A DNA stretch of 55,324 bases from Planctomycetota bacterium (GTDB lineage Bacteria > Planctomycetota > J058 > J103). The DNA lies in assembly GCA_026004615.1 (NCBI GenBank), contig BPJM01000015.1, positions 1 through 55,324 on the forward strand, read 5' to 3'. Below are positions 26,240-36,232 of this stretch, piece after piece (positions within the stretch are counted from its first letter, which is position 1; every line of letters starts with the position of its first letter). The position numbers and the translations under genes were made by a program. A model generated the notes under the pieces. That model made no database searches. It was not told the DNA's origin and worked only from the letters and a program-made list of their open reading frames with translations.

Positions 26240-28384
26240 TCAGCTCCGGCGCAGCTCTTCGGCGAGCGCAGCCGCGGTGTGCACCGGTTGCCGGCACGTC
26301 TGGCCGACGCAGACATAGGCGGTGGGGCGGCCCTCGACCGGTCCTTGCGCGGCGACGGAGGGCACCAGCTCCGCCAGGCGCCGGGCGGCAGCGGGCTCGG
26401 CCGGCCGGCGCAGTACCACCGCGTCGGGCAGGAAGCTGCGCCCGAGCAGCCGCCGCATCGCCTCCAGCTCCGGGGCGCCCTCCGGCCCGGCGAGCACGAT
26501 CTGCCGCCCGGGCGCGAGTGCGAGCCACAGCGCTGTCAACAGGTAGGGAAAGCCTTCCGGATGGCGGGCGGCCAGGGCGGAGAATGCCTGGACGGTCCGG
26601 ACCGCCACCTCCTCGTAGCGGGGCTCGCCCAGCAGCCGAGCCAGCCGCAGGAGCCCGACGGCGGCAGCAGAGTTGCCCGAGGGCACCGCGCCGTCGTAGG
26701 CGTCGCGCACCTCGGCCAGCAGCGGCTCCGCATCGCGGCCGCATAGCCGGAAGCCGCCGCGCGCCTCGTCGGAGAACAGCTCGATCATGCTCTCGGCGAG
26801 CGCGCGCGCCTGCTCCAGCCAGCGGACTTCGAACGTCGCCTCGTACAGATCGAGCAGACCTTCGAGCAGAAAGGCGTGGTCGTCGAGGAAGGCCGGCACC
26901 GCCGCTTCGCCCTCGCGCCAGCGGTGCAGCCAGCGCCCGTCCTGGGGGCGGCGCAGCTGTTCGAGGCAGAACTGCGCGGCGCGCCTCGCCGCCTCGGCCC
27001 AGCGCGGCTCGCCCAGCACGCGCGCCCCGAAGGCGAGTGCGCCGATCATGAGGCCGTTCCAGTCGAGCAGCACCTTGTCGTCGCGCAGCGGGTGCACGCG
27101 GCGAGCGCGCGCCTGGAGCAAGCGGGCGCGCATGGCGCCGAGCCGCCCCGCCAGCTCCGGCGGCTCCAACCCGCGAGCCCGCGCGATCTCCTCGAGCGGT
27201 CGCGGCAGGTGCAGGATGTTCGCCCCGGTGCGCTCGCCGCTCGCCTCCTCGCGATAGTTGCCCTCGGGGCGGCAGCCGTAGGCCTCGGCGAACAGCGCGC
27301 CGTCCTCCGGGCCGAGTATCTCGGCGAGCTCGGCGCACGTCCAGACGTAGAACCTCCCCTCTACGCCCTCGGAATCGGCATCTTCTCCGCAGTAGAACGC
27401 GCCTTCGGGGGAGGCGAGATCGCGCAGCACGTAGGTGAAGATGCCGCGCGCGACCTCGGCATGGCGCTCGGCGCCCGTGACCTGGTATGCCTCCAGATAG
27501 GCGCGCGCGAGCAGCGCCTGGTCGTAGAGCATCTTCTCGAAGTGGGGCACGAGCCACCGCTCGTCGGTGCTGTAGCGGTGGAAACCGCCGCCGAGCTGGT
27601 CGTGGATGCCGCCGCGGGCCATGGCGTCGAGGGTGGTCTTGACCATGGGGAGCGCTGCCGGCGCGAGCGCCCGGGTACGATAGCGGAGCAGAAAACCGAG
27701 CAGGTGTGGGCGCGGGAACTTGGGCGCGCGGCCGAAGCCGCCGTGCGCGCGGTCGAAGCTGCGTTCGAGCTGCTGGTAGAGCCGGTCCAGCACCTCGGGG
27801 CCGAGGGGAGTCGGGGCCGCGGTGGAGGCCCGCGCCGCCTGCTGGAGCGCCGCGGTCAGCTCGGCCGCACCGCGTTCCAGCTCCTCGCGCCGCGTGCGCC
27901 ACAGCTCCGCGATGCGGCGCAGCACCGTGGCGAAGCCGGGCCGGCCCCACCGGTCCGCGGGCGGAAAGTAGGTGCCGCAGAAAAAGGGCTTGCCCTCGGG
28001 CGTCAGAAACACGCTCATGGGCCAGCCACCCTGCCCGGTCGTCGCCTGCACCGCCTCCATGTAGAGCCGGTCGACATCGGGGCGCTCCTCGCGATCGACT
28101 TTGACGCACACGAAGTGCTCGTTGAGCAGGCGCGCGATCTCCTCGTCCTCGAACGACTCGCGCTCCATCACGTGGCACCAGTGGCAGGTCGCATACCCGA
28201 CGGAGAGGAAGATCGGCTTGTCCTCGTGGCGCGCGCGCGCGAACGCCTCCTCGCCCCAGGGGTACCAGTCCACGGGGTTGTGGGCGTGCTGGAGCAGATA
28301 CGGGCTCTTCTCCCGGGCCAGGCGGTTGGGCGGGCGGGCCGGGGGGCGAGAGCTGCTGGCTTCCTGTCGTGTCGTCTCGCCCAT
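26240..28384 (-). CDS. DUF255 thioredoxin-like protein (SPATA20/YyaL family)
   Basis: The N-terminal thioredoxin-like domain opens with [20 protein letters not shown] and the redox motif [17 protein letters not shown], then [16 protein letters not shown] and [19 protein letters not shown]. The rest (from about residue 200) is an alpha/alpha-barrel resembling six-hairpin glycosidases or AGE epimerases, with [20 protein letters not shown] and [14 protein letters not shown]. Length 714 is typical. The family is widespread and its biochemical role is unsettled; catalytic CxxC suggests a thiol redox function. There is no evident operon partner: the FIST gene begins 164 nt downstream. Confidence 0.9.
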   Translation of the reverse strand: MGETTRQEASSSRPPARPPNRLAREKSPYLLQHAHNPVDWYPWGEEAFARARHEDKPIFLSVGYATCHWCHVMERESFEDEEIARLLNEHFVCVKVDREERPDVDRLYMEAVQATTGQGGWPMSVFLTPEGKPFFCGTYFPPADRWGRPGFATVLRRIAELWRTRREELERGAAELTAALQQAARASTAAPTPLGPEVLDRLYQQLERSFDRAHGGFGRAPKFPRPHLLGFLLRYRTRALAPAALPMVKTTLDAMARGGIHDQLGGGFHRYSTDERWLVPHFEKMLYDQALLARAYLEAYQVTGAERHAEVARGIFTYVLRDLASPEGAFYCGEDADSEGVEGRFYVWTCAELAEILGPEDGALFAEAYGCRPEGNYREEASGERTGANILHLPRPLEEIARARGLEPPELAGRLGAMRARLLQARARRVHPLRDDKVLLDWNGLMIGALAFGARVLGEPRWAEAARRAAQFCLEQLRRPQDGRWLHRWREGEAAVPAFLDDHAFLLEGLLDLYEATFEVRWLEQARALAESMIELFSDEARGGFRLCGRDAEPLLAEVRDAYDGAVPSGNSAAAVGLLRLARLLGEPRYEEVAVRTVQAFSALAARHPEGFPYLLTALWLALAPGRQIVLAGPEGAPELEAMRRLLGRSFLPDAVVLRRPAEPAAARRLAELVPSVAAQGPVEGRPTAYVCVGQTCRQPVHTAAALAEELRRS

Positions 28385-28499
28385 GGCGTGGCTCCTCGTG
28401 CCGTGCCGGACGCGGGCATGCAGTCTATCACCGCGGAGCGCCTCGCGCTCCCGGCGCGCCCGGCCGTGCCCGGAGGGCGCATGTGGCGGCCGCCAGCGG

Positions 28500-28531
28500 A
28501 GCGGGCGCGCGGCGCGCGGCGCGCGCCCGCT
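28500..28531. terminator. 12-bp GC hairpin after ychJ
   Basis: Arms 28500-28511 and 28520-28531 pair perfectly around an 8-nt loop, 25 nt past the stop of the YchJ gene on the minus strand. There is no T-run. Confidence 0.5.
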
Positions 28532-28555
28532 CGGGTAGGGATCGCGCGGTACGCC

Positions 28556-29071
28556 TCAGGATCCGGAAGGCGCCTGCACTGCGCCGCAGCAGCGCTTGTA
28601 CTTCTTGCCGCTGCCACAGGGGCAGGGATCGTTGCGGCCGATCTTGGGGCTGGTGCGGCGCACGGGTGGCTGGCGGCCGGTCACGAAGTACCAGCTGCCT
28701 TCCTGGCGTTCGAACAGCGCTTCCTCCACGTGGTCGATCTCGTGAGCTCCGTGCCGGTAGCGGGCGACGAAGCGGATGCGCCCCTCGGTGTCCTCCGGTC
28801 CGCCGCCCTCGACGTGGTGGATCTGCAGCCCCAGCCACTCGGACTTCTCCGCCCACTCCTGGATGGACTCGCGGCTCACCTCGTCGCGGGTGCGCGGGTG
28901 GTGGGTCTGCAGGATGAAGTCGACCTTGGCCTGCGTGAACGCCGTGTAGCGGGCGCGCAGCAGCGCCTCCGCGGTCGCCGCCTTCTCGGTCCCCTCGATG
29001 ATCGGCTGGCAGCAGCTCGCCAGCGGCAGCTCCGAACCGCACGGGCAGGTTGCCTGTTCCGCTCCGGACAT
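28556..29071 (-). CDS. ychJ: YchJ family protein with SEC-C motifs at both ends
   Basis: The protein is 171 residues. It begins with a zinc-binding SEC-C motif ([13 protein letters not shown]) and ends with the classical one ([17 protein letters not shown]), flanking a cystatin/NTF2-like central domain ([32 protein letters not shown]). This is the full YchJ/UPF0225 architecture. The start ATG 29071 follows AGGAGG; a longer upstream reading is not coding-like. The function is unknown; SEC-C motifs in SecA bind SecB and ribosomes, so a role near protein synthesis or export is possible. Confidence 0.93.
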   Translation of the reverse strand: MSGAEQATCPCGSELPLASCCQPIIEGTEKAATAEALLRARYTAFTQAKVDFILQTHHPRTRDEVSRESIQEWAEKSEWLGLQIHHVEGGGPEDTEGRIRFVARYRHGAHEIDHVEEALFERQEGSWYFVTGRQPPVRRTSPKIGRNDPCPCGSGKKYKRCCGAVQAPSGS

Positions 29072-29394
29072 GACCCGGCTCCTCCTCCCCCGCCTGCGCC
29101 GGCTGGCCGGCTTGCGCTCCCCCGGCGCATACGGGCCGGCGCGGGCGGCGGATTGTCGCGCAACGGGACCGCCAAGGCAACCGGCGCCGCTGCCGGCCGG
29201 CCGGGGGGCGGCGCCGGCGGCCCTCCGACCCGCGGGCCGAGGCGGTTCGGAGGCGCTTGACGCCGGTGGCACGAACTGTTCCTATGAGCGCCTTCAGCTC
29301 TGTGGGACGTCGGCCGGCAGGGCGCGCCCCGGGGCGCGCGGTGCGGGCTGTCATGGCCGCAGCCTGTCCGGCACGCCGGCTCGGGAGGAGTGCG
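29072..29394. other. Divergent intergenic region
   Basis: The 323-bp region separates ychJ (minus) and the propeller lipoprotein (plus) and must hold promoters for both. TTGACG at 29257-29262 and TATGAG at 29283-29288 resemble -35 and -10 boxes toward the lipoprotein gene, but the 20-nt spacing is too long for confidence. Nothing else is evident. Confidence 0.3.
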
Positions 29395-30993
29395 ATGCGG
29401 CGGCGGCGGCTCTCCTCGGTGGTTGCGATCGCGGCAATCGGAGCTCTGTGCGCGTGCGGCGGCAGCGGCTCGCCATCGGGAGCGGGTGCGGGGGGAGGTT
29501 CGGGTGCAGCGGGTGGCACCGGCGCCGGTGCGGGCGCCGGCAGCGGCTCGACGGGTGGATTCCAGGTCCCCGGCGGCGGTCTGCTCGGCGGAGGGGGCAT
29601 CGGGACCGGCGGCGGGGGCAGCGGGCTTGCGCCCAACGCCGAGGTCTTCGCGACCAACGCGCTCAACGATCTGATCGAGGTGTTCGACCTGCGCGCGGGG
29701 GCCAGCGTGGCGACGCTTCCGGTGCAGGGCCCGACGTTCATCACCAAGGACGCCAGCGCCGGCCGGATGCTGGTGACGGCCGCGGGTGACCGCTCGCTGG
29801 TCTCGCTCGACATCACAACGCGCAGCCAGACCGGCAGCGTGCGGCTGGACACCGGCGAGATGACCCAGTACCCGGCGATCTCGTTCCTCGATCCGCTGCT
29901 CGCAGCGGTGTACGTGCCGACGGGGGCGCTGCACATGAACGGCATGACGTTCGTGCCGGGTCTGGTCTCGACCGCGGTGGTGGTCAACAACCAGAAGGTG
30001 CGCGGGATCATCGACCTGGATACCTCCGGGCTGGGCACGAGCCCCAGCCTGCTCACGTTGCTCAGCACCCCGGTGGAGGGGCTGGGGGCTTACGCGGCGG
30101 CGCAGGCCGGGGGTCTGGTCTACGTGACGAACCTGTTCTCGAGCACCGTGACCGTGATCGACCCGGCGCTGGTGCTCAACCAGGCGGCGGACCCGGTGGT
30201 GCTCACGATCCCGATCACCGGGACAGCGGGAGGGGCCGCCCTGCCGACCGGCATCGTCGCCGACGACCAGGGCAAGCTCTACGTGCCGTGCTTTTTGTCC
30301 GGCGATGTCGCGATCATCGATCCGCGCAACAACCACGCGGTGAGCTACCTCGCCGGGGTCGGGGTGGGGCCCATCGCCGCTGCCTTCCGGCCGGGGGGCG
30401 GCCAGGGCGCGGTGCCGTTCGTGTACGTGGCGAACTTCTTCGACGGGACCGTGATCGAGATCGACACCACGATCGGCATGGTGACCAACACCTTCCCGGT
30501 CCAGAACGGCAGCGCCTTCTTCGCCGCCATGGGCCTGTCGCCGCAGCAGTTCCAGCAGATGCTGCAGGCCGCCTTCCAGCAGCTCGGAATCCCGGCCGGG
30601 GGGACGACCAGCGCCGGCAACACCGCCAACTTCATGAACGCGCTGCTCGGTGCGCTGAGCGGCGGCCAGAGTGGCCAGCAGGCCATGGGGCAGGTGCTCA
30701 TGGCGCTGATCGGCCAGCTGCTGCAGTCGGTCATGCAGCAGGCCGGGTTCAACACCCAGGGCGGGATCGGCAGCGCCTTCACCTCGGTGTTTCAGCAGGT
30801 ACCGCTGCCCGGGCTGACCGACGTCGAGGTCACGCGCAACGGCACGCTGGTCGCCGGGAGCCTGTTCGGGGTGCTGCCGGTATACGACCCGGCCAGCAAC
30901 ACCGGTACCGCCATCCCGTCCAACGCCGCGTTCCAGAGCGCAGCAGCCATGCCGTTCGCCGGCCTGGCGGCGGTGGCGGTCCACGACCGCTGA
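29395..30993 (+). CDS. Beta-propeller (YVTN-like) lipoprotein with Gly-rich linker
   Basis: Signal peptide SSVVAIAAIGALCAC provides a lipid-attachment cysteine and is followed by about 65 residues of Gly/Ser/Ala linker. The body repeats beta-propeller blades: EVFATNALNDLIEVFDLRAG, GLVYVTNLFSSTVTVIDPAL, KLYVPCFLSGDVAIIDPRNN and FVYVANFFDGTVIEIDTTIG, each a YVTN-type motif ending in a diagnostic IDP/IDT. A Gln-rich helix (SPQQFQQMLQAAFQQLG, QQAMGQVLMALIGQLLQSVM) is inserted near residues 375-445 between blades. ATG 29395 has GGGAGGAG upstream. It is probably outer-membrane anchored; ligand or enzymatic role unknown. Confidence 0.82.
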   Translation: MRRRRLSSVVAIAAIGALCACGGSGSPSGAGAGGGSGAAGGTGAGAGAGSGSTGGFQVPGGGLLGGGGIGTGGGGSGLAPNAEVFATNALNDLIEVFDLRAGASVATLPVQGPTFITKDASAGRMLVTAAGDRSLVSLDITTRSQTGSVRLDTGEMTQYPAISFLDPLLAAVYVPTGALHMNGMTFVPGLVSTAVVVNNQKVRGIIDLDTSGLGTSPSLLTLLSTPVEGLGAYAAAQAGGLVYVTNLFSSTVTVIDPALVLNQAADPVVLTIPITGTAGGAALPTGIVADDQGKLYVPCFLSGDVAIIDPRNNHAVSYLAGVGVGPIAAAFRPGGGQGAVPFVYVANFFDGTVIEIDTTIGMVTNTFPVQNGSAFFAAMGLSPQQFQQMLQAAFQQLGIPAGGTTSAGNTANFMNALLGALSGGQSGQQAMGQVLMALIGQLLQSVMQQAGFNTQGGIGSAFTSVFQQVPLPGLTDVEVTRNGTLVAGSLFGVLPVYDPASNTGTAIPSNAAFQSAAAMPFAGLAAVAVHDR

Positions 30994-31057
30994 GCCCGCG
31001 AGGGCGGAGCCGGAGGGACGGCGGGGCAGCGGGCGGGGCAAGGACCGCCAGGCGAGG

Positions 31058-31078
31058 GGGCGCGGCGGCCGCGCGCCC
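31058..31078. terminator. Short GC hairpin between convergent genes
   Basis: A 7-bp stem (31058-31064 with 31072-31078) lies between the stops of the propeller lipoprotein and msrB. It is weak and GC-only, and is proposed mainly from position. Confidence 0.3.
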
Positions 31079-31081
31079 GCC

Positions 31082-31705
31082 TCACTCGGACGGCTGCCCG
31101 GCGCCGGCCTGCGGCGCGGCGGCCGGAGCCTTCTCGAAGCGCAGGGCGGCCGAGTTGATGCAGTAGCGCTTGCCCGTCGGCTCGGGCCCGTCATCGAAGA
31201 CGTGGCCGAGGTGGGCGTCGCAGTTCGCGCACAGCACCTCGGTGCGCGTGCGGAACAGCGAGCGATCGGGCGCGGTCTTGATGTGTTCCGGCGCAACCGG
31301 CGCCCAGTAGCTCGGCCAGCCGGTGCCCGAGTCGTACTTGGTCTCCGAGGAGAACAGCGCCGCGCCGCAGCAGACGCAGCGGTAGATGCCCGGCTCCTTG
31401 TGGTTCCAGTACGCACCGGTGAAGGCGCGCTCGGTGCCCTTCTGGCGCGTGATCCGGAACTGCTCCGGCGTCAGCACCCGGCGCCACTGCTCCTCGGTCT
31501 GCGGCAGCCGCGGCGCCGCGGCCTGGGGCTGCGCGGCCGGTGCGGACTCTGCCCGTTCGCCTGGCTGCGGTTGCATCACCGGTGGCTCCTTTCCGTTTCC
31601 ATCTTGCCTCGCACAGCCGGGCGGCGCTGCGCCCAGGGCCAGCAGCGCTGCCAGCGCCAGCGGCACGAGCCGCCGCTGCTGCCCGCGCCCGGGGCGGCCA
31701 CCCAT
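31082..31705 (-). CDS. msrB: Exported peptide-methionine (R)-S-oxide reductase MsrB
   Basis: MsrB reduces the R-sulfoxide of methionine in oxidised proteins. The catalytic domain is complete: [20 protein letters not shown], two zinc CxxC pairs ([11 protein letters not shown] and [14 protein letters not shown]), GTGWPSYW and the nucleophile in [14 protein letters not shown] 25-residue hydrophobic leader ([19 protein letters not shown]) and a Pro/Gln linker precede it, so this form is exported; a lipobox is not convincing. ATG 31705 has GGAGGAGG upstream. An MsrA partner is not seen nearby, and export suggests protection of envelope proteins. Confidence 0.93.
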   Translation of the reverse strand: MGGRPGRGQQRRLVPLALAALLALGAAPPGCARQDGNGKEPPVMQPQPGERAESAPAAQPQAAAPRLPQTEEQWRRVLTPEQFRITRQKGTERAFTGAYWNHKEPGIYRCVCCGAALFSSETKYDSGTGWPSYWAPVAPEHIKTAPDRSLFRTRTEVLCANCDAHLGHVFDDGPEPTGKRYCINSAALRFEKAPAAAPQAGAGQPSE

Positions 31706-31863
31706 GGCTGGCCTCCTCCCACCCGGAACGACATATCTTAGCGCGCCTGCGAGGCCGGCGCACCTGTGCGGAAAGAGCAGGCTCGACGCCCCGCACGGCG
31801 AGGGGTAGCATCGCACGCCGCTGGGGGAGGCGTGCCACCACCGGAGTGCGGGGGGGGCAGGGC

Positions 31864-32775
31864 ATGGCGCAGCGGCGGATCGAGCGGCCGGACCGGCACC
31901 AGTACTACATGGGCATCGCGCTCGCGGTGCGGCGCCGGGCCAACTGTCTGGGCAGCCGGGTGGGAGCGGTGCTGGTGCGCGGCGACCGCGTCATGACCAC
32001 CGGCTACAACGGCACGCCGGCCGGCATGCCGAACTGCGACGAGGGGGGATGCGAGCGGTGCGCGCGGCCGGAGCGCTTCGGCTCGGGGCGCGGCTACGAC
32101 GTCTGCATCTGCGTGCACGCCGAGCAGAACGCGCTGTTGAGCGCGGCGCGCTTCGGGATCGCGCTGGAGGGAGCCGCGCTGTACACAACCATGCGCCCCT
32201 GCTTCGGCTGCGCCAAGGAGCTGCTGCAGGCGCAGGTGCGCGAGGTCTACTATCTTCACGACTGGCGCCACCCCGACCCGGAGCTGCGGCCCGAGTACGA
32301 GCGACTGCAGTCGTACTTCGCGGTCTGCCAGCAGGTCGCGCTCGAGGATCCGGAAGCCGCGGCGCCGGCCCCCCAGGACCGCGAGCCGCATCGGGCGTCC
32401 CAGGGGGATGCAGCGCCGGCTGCCGGCGCGCTGCGCCCGCCGGTGGAGATCGCGCTCTTTACCGGCGACGTCGAGCGGGCGGCGAACTTCTACACCCACC
32501 TGCTCGGCTGCCCGCCGGCCGGCCGGGGCGAGGGGATCGCGGTGTTCGCCGCCGGCCAGCTCTCGCTGCTGGTGCACCGCCGGCACCCCCCGCTGCCGGA
32601 TCATCCTCCGGCCGAGGACCACGTGGCGTTCGGCACCTCGGAGCTGGACGCCACCTGCGCGGCGCTCGCCCGCGCGGGCCTGGAGCTGCTGGTGCCGCCC
32701 CGGCGCTTCGACTGGGGACGGTCGGCCTATCTGCGCGATCCGGACGGGCGGCTGGTCGAGCTGCACGAGGTCTAG
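31864..32775 (+). CDS. dCMP deaminase fused to a VOC (glyoxalase-like) domain
   Basis: The first roughly 165 residues form a ComEB/dCMP-deaminase domain: [34 protein letters not shown], the catalytic zinc motif [13 protein letters not shown] and [20 protein letters not shown], with the additional Cys ligands CDEGGCERC of the second zinc site. After a Pro/Ala linker (about 165-195) comes a complete-looking vicinal-oxygen-chelate domain: [38 protein letters not shown] and [15 protein letters not shown], with glyoxalase-like ligand residues H and E. One start, ATG 31864, serves both, and no frame break separates them. A standalone deaminase makes dUMP for thymidylate; the attached VOC domain is unusual and its role unknown. 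Confidence 0.85.
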   Translation: MAQRRIERPDRHQYYMGIALAVRRRANCLGSRVGAVLVRGDRVMTTGYNGTPAGMPNCDEGGCERCARPERFGSGRGYDVCICVHAEQNALLSAARFGIALEGAALYTTMRPCFGCAKELLQAQVREVYYLHDWRHPDPELRPEYERLQSYFAVCQQVALEDPEAAAPAPQDREPHRASQGDAAPAAGALRPPVEIALFTGDVERAANFYTHLLGCPPAGRGEGIAVFAAGQLSLLVHRRHPPLPDHPPAEDHVAFGTSELDATCAALARAGLELLVPPRRFDWGRSAYLRDPDGRLVELHEV

Positions 32776-32856
32776 CCCGGCGCGAGCATGCGCTCGCCCG
32801 CGGCGGCGCGGCATGGGGAGCGGCCTGCGCGCGGCCGTCCAGCGGGGCAGGCTCGC

Positions 32857-33915
32857 TCAGAGCTCCAGCCAGTCGGCCATGGGGCTGGTGCTCTCGACCA
32901 GGTGCATGCCGGCGGCGGCGAACCGCGCGAAGGCCTGCTCGGCCTGGGGCGTGAAATCGGCGGCCAACCCCCCCTGGGGATCGGGGACCGCCACCGCGGA
33001 CGTACAATCCCGGAGGATGTAGATCTTGCGTGCAAGTCGCTCGTCACGCCGCTCGATCTCGCCGAGCAGGTCCTCCAGCGTCCACTTCACGCAGTGGCTC
33101 GCCGCCTGGCCGGCGACCAGCAGCGCATCCGCCCCCAGGAGCTTTTCCACCAGTGCCTGGTTGCGGCTGCCCAGCGGCTCGCCGTCGAAGCGGACCATCA
33201 CCTCGGGGGCGAGCGCGGAGTAGTGTTCGGTGAGCGGGTTGTCGCCCTTGAGCACGATCGGGTTGGGCGCGCCGCGGCACAGGGCGTGGAACAGCCGCGC
33301 CTCCTGCAGCACGCCGGTGAGTGCGTGGCCTGGCGAGCCGAGCAGGCAGTGCGGGGGCCACAGGTAGAGCGTGTACTTGCCGCGCCGCTCCAGCTCCGCG
33401 CAGTAGAACTCCGCCTGCTGCGCGAGCCACTGCACATCGCCGCCGCACAGCCAGTGCGCCGCCGCCGGATGGGGCCGGAACAGCCCGGCGCGCACCTGTT
33501 CGGCCCGCACCGTGGTGTGCGGCGGCGGGTGGCGCCCCTCGGCGTCGAGCCAGAACGCCGGGAAGAAGATCTGCCAGGGGTGGTGGGTGTCCATGGTGCA
33601 GACGATCTCGGTGATGCGGTGCAGGTTGCGGTAGATCAGGCGCGCGGTCCGTTCCGCATCCTCCACCGCCCCGCGGCCGCTGCGCCCGCCGACGTACAGG
33701 CTGCCTTCGGGGAGGCAGAAGTCCTTCTGCACGTCGATCAACAGCAGCAACACCCGCCGGGCGTCCTCGCCCGCTGGGCGAAGGTGCTGGACGCGGCGCC
33801 AGTGCTCGGCGGCCTGGAGCAGGTGTTGCTCGGCGGGCGCGTACGACCAGTCGGCTGCCCGCGCGGGCGCCACGAGCTCTTCGGGAAGCGGCAGCTCCTG
33901 AGCGCCTTCCGCCAT
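32857..33915 (-). CDS. Isochorismatase/nicotinamidase-family cysteine hydrolase
   Basis: The catalytic elements are present: the aspartate in LLLIDVQKDFCLPEGSLYVG, a lysine in HALTGVLQEA-flanked strands (general region near residue 215), and the nucleophilic cysteine in LVAGQAASHCVKWTLEDLL. The metal-site-like IVCTMDTHHPWQIFFPAFW (D, H, H) is close to the nicotinamidase pattern. At 352 residues it is much longer than ordinary members (about 200), with a ~55-residue leader and inserted segments. AGGAGG precedes ATG 33915. Nicotinamide deamidation for NAD salvage is the best guess; other amide hydrolysis is possible. Confidence 0.72.
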   Translation of the reverse strand: MAEGAQELPLPEELVAPARAADWSYAPAEQHLLQAAEHWRRVQHLRPAGEDARRVLLLLIDVQKDFCLPEGSLYVGGRSGRGAVEDAERTARLIYRNLHRITEIVCTMDTHHPWQIFFPAFWLDAEGRHPPPHTTVRAEQVRAGLFRPHPAAAHWLCGGDVQWLAQQAEFYCAELERRGKYTLYLWPPHCLLGSPGHALTGVLQEARLFHALCRGAPNPIVLKGDNPLTEHYSALAPEVMVRFDGEPLGSRNQALVEKLLGADALLVAGQAASHCVKWTLEDLLGEIERRDERLARKIYILRDCTSAVAVPDPQGGLAADFTPQAEQAFARFAAAGMHLVESTSPMADWLEL

Positions 33916-34136
33916 CGGATGCGAATCCTCCTGGCGCTAGCCCCGGTGTCCATGGTAGGAAGGAGCCCGGCCTGCTGCCAGGGGGGCGGAGCCCGGCGCA
34001 GGCGGGCTCGGCAACACCACGGCCGAGCGCCACTGCCACGGCGCCGAGGCGGGCCCGCAGGGCGGCGCGGCGGGCAGCGGGCAGAGGGCCATGCTACCAT
34101 GCCAGCCGGAGCTGGCGATACCCGCGGGGGGCGGGC

Positions 34137-34271
34137 GTGGACGTCGGGCCCACGGTCGAGACCATCGTGCGCGGCCTGGCCGCGTTGGGGGTGCTCGGCC
34201 TGCTGGTGCTCCTGGTGGCGCTCATCACCTCCGCCGGCGAGCGCGGCCGCGGCGGCGGGGCGCCCCGCTGA
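34137..34271 (+). CDS. Small single-helix membrane protein, hypothetical
   Basis: A 44-residue frame begins GTG at 34137 after a G-rich stretch and reads a short acidic start (MDVGPTVETIVRG), one strong transmembrane helix (LAALGVLGLLVLLVALITSA) and a basic Gly/Arg end. The surrounding 460 bp between the cysteine hydrolase and the acyl-CoA synthetase hold no other gene. The helix pattern is convincing, but no family is recognised and expression is unproven. Confidence 0.4.
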   Translation: MDVGPTVETIVRGLAALGVLGLLVLLVALITSAGERGRGGGAPR

Positions 34272-34381
34272 GGGGTGCCCCGCCGCCGGTTGCCTCCTCT
34301 TCGGGCCCGCTCGGATGGATGCGGATCCGAAAGCGACCGGCGGCGCCTCCCGCGGTGTCCCCGCCGGGCTTGGCTCCTGGT

Positions 34382-36232
34382 TCAGCGCTCGGGGCGCGAG
34401 GCGTTCTCGGGCGTCGGGGCGCTGGCCACCGCGGCGGCCGGCGCCTGCTGGTACAGCGACTCGATCAGCTCCGCGTAGTTTCGCTCGACCACCCGGCGCT
34501 TGACCTTCATGGTCGGCGTCAGTTCGCCCCCCTCGATGCTGAGCTCGCGCTCGAGAATGGCGAACCGCTTGATCTGTTCCACCTTGGCCAGCCGCCGGTT
34601 CACCTCGTCGACGGCCTGCTGGACCGCGGCCCGCACCGCCTGGTGCTGGCGCAAGGCGGCCGGCTCGAGCGCGCCGAGTCCGTGCTCGGCCGCCCAGGCA
34701 GCGAGCGCCTGCGGATCGAGTGCGAGCAGCGCCACCAGGTAGTTGCGCCGGTCCCCGATGACGACTGCCTGGCTGATCAACGGCTGCTGCTTGAGCATGT
34801 TCTCGATGAGCTGCGGAGAGATGTTCTTGCCGCCGGAGGTGATGATGATGTCCTTTTTGCGGTCGGTGATCCGCAGGTAGCCCTCGGCATCCAGCTCGCC
34901 GATATCGCCCGAGTGGAGCCAACCTTCCCGCAAGGTTTCGGCCGTGGCCGCCTCGTCCTTGTAGTAGCCCATGAAGACGTTGGGCCCGCGCACCAGGATC
35001 TCGCCGTCCTCGGCGATGCGGACCTCCACCCCCGGGATCGGCTGGCCCACGGTGCCGAGCTTGACCGCGCCGGGGCGGTTGAAGCTGGTGGGCCCGCTGT
35101 CCTCGGACTGCCCATAGACCTCGTAGATCGGCACGTCGATGGACATGAAGAACTCGATCAGCGAGCGCGGGATGGGAGCGGCGCCGGTCACGCACATCCG
35201 CGCCCGGCCGAAGCCGAGCTGCTCCTTGATGCGGTCGAGCACCAGCCGCCGTGCGACCAGGTATTGCAGCTCCAGCCACGGGCCGAGCGGCAGCGTGCGA
35301 TGCCGCAGTTCCCAGACCCGAAAGGCGACCCGGCGCGCCCAGGCGAGCAGCTGCGCCTTGAGGCCGCCGAGCCGTTCCAGGCGCGCCTGCAGTCCGGCGT
35401 GCATCTTCTCGTAGATGCGGGGCACGCCGAAAAACGTCGTCGGCTGCACCTCGCGCAGGTTGTCCGCGAGCTTCTCCAGCGATTCGGCATAGTAGATCTG
35501 GGCGCCGGTGGCCATGGGACCGTAGATGGTGAACATCTGCTCGGCGATGTGGGCGAGGGGAAGGTAAGAGACGAGGGCGTCCTCGGGGCCGACCGCCATC
35601 AGCTCGGTGGCGGCCTGGACCGTCCAGGCGATGTTGCGATGGGAGAGCATGACCCCCTTGGGGGGACCGGTGGTGCCGGAGGTGTAGATCAGGGTCGCGA
35701 GAGCTTCGGGCTGGACCGCCGCGAAGCGCGTCTCGAACTCCTCGAAGCCGGCCGTACGGCCCCGCTCGCATACCTCGGCAAAGCTCATCACCCGCTCGTC
35801 GCGCACCGTCTCGTCCGGCTCCATGAGCACGACGCGTTCGAGCTTGGGCAGCCGCTCGATCACCGGCGCGAGCTGTGTGCGCCAGCGCTCGCCGTTCTCG
35901 AGCACGATCGCGAACGCCTCGCAGTGCTCCAGCACGTAGTGCACTTCCTCGGGCGAGCAGGTCGTGTAGATCCCGGTGCCGACCCCGTCGATGCACTGCG
36001 CGGCCACGCAGCCGATGACCCACTCCGGCCGGTTGAAGCCGAGCATCGCCACCACCTGGCGGGGCCGGTGCCCCAGCGCGATCAGCCCGGCGCCGAACTC
36101 GCGCACGGCGTTCATGTATTCGCCCCATGAATGGGGCTGCCAGCCGCCTGCCCGCTTGACGAGATAGGCGGTCCCGGCCGGCTGGGTGGCGGCGCGCCGC
36201 ACCAGCCGGTCGATGCAGAGATCCCGCGTCAT
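34382..36232 (-). CDS. Long-chain fatty acid-CoA ligase (AMP-forming)
   Basis: This enzyme activates fatty acids to acyl-CoA through an acyl-adenylate at the cytoplasmic membrane face. Motifs of the ANL superfamily are intact: P-loop LIYTSGTTGPPKGVMLSHRN, IPIYEVYGQSED (adenine-binding), GWLHSGDIGELDAEGYLRIT, DRKKDIIITSGGKNISP and the C-terminal lysine segment ELTPTMKVKRRVVERNYAEL. The 616 residues match the FadD15/FAA-type bacterial form without a membrane segment. ATG 36232 (MTRDLCIDRL) is chosen; ATG 36274 would add 14 residues. It lies 269 bp upstream of nothing on its strand except terC-like DNA and is probably its own unit. Confidence 0.93.
   Translation of the reverse strand: MTRDLCIDRLVRRAATQPAGTAYLVKRAGGWQPHSWGEYMNAVREFGAGLIALGHRPRQVVAMLGFNRPEWVIGCVAAQCIDGVGTGIYTTCSPEEVHYVLEHCEAFAIVLENGERWRTQLAPVIERLPKLERVVLMEPDETVRDERVMSFAEVCERGRTAGFEEFETRFAAVQPEALATLIYTSGTTGPPKGVMLSHRNIAWTVQAATELMAVGPEDALVSYLPLAHIAEQMFTIYGPMATGAQIYYAESLEKLADNLREVQPTTFFGVPRIYEKMHAGLQARLERLGGLKAQLLAWARRVAFRVWELRHRTLPLGPWLELQYLVARRLVLDRIKEQLGFGRARMCVTGAAPIPRSLIEFFMSIDVPIYEVYGQSEDSGPTSFNRPGAVKLGTVGQPIPGVEVRIAEDGEILVRGPNVFMGYYKDEAATAETLREGWLHSGDIGELDAEGYLRITDRKKDIIITSGGKNISPQLIENMLKQQPLISQAVVIGDRRNYLVALLALDPQALAAWAAEHGLGALEPAALRQHQAVRAAVQQAVDEVNRRLAKVEQIKRFAILERELSIEGGELTPTMKVKRRVVERNYAELIESLYQQAPAAAVASAPTPENASRPER

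Noticed and set aside
24867..28178. A single 1103-residue protein joining the FIST gene to the region upstream
   Set aside because: The part above 26075 is antisense-phase noise overlapping the DUF255 gene in another frame; the GGAGG-GTG start at 26075 is clear.
28876..31416. An 846-residue minus-strand frame over the propeller lipoprotein
   Set aside because: It is a shadow; the plus strand has signal peptide, ribosome site and repeated YVTN-type blades.
32782..32797. A small hairpin between the deaminase-VOC gene and the cysteine hydrolase
   Set aside because: Only a 6-bp stem without a T-run; such stems are frequent by chance at this base composition.
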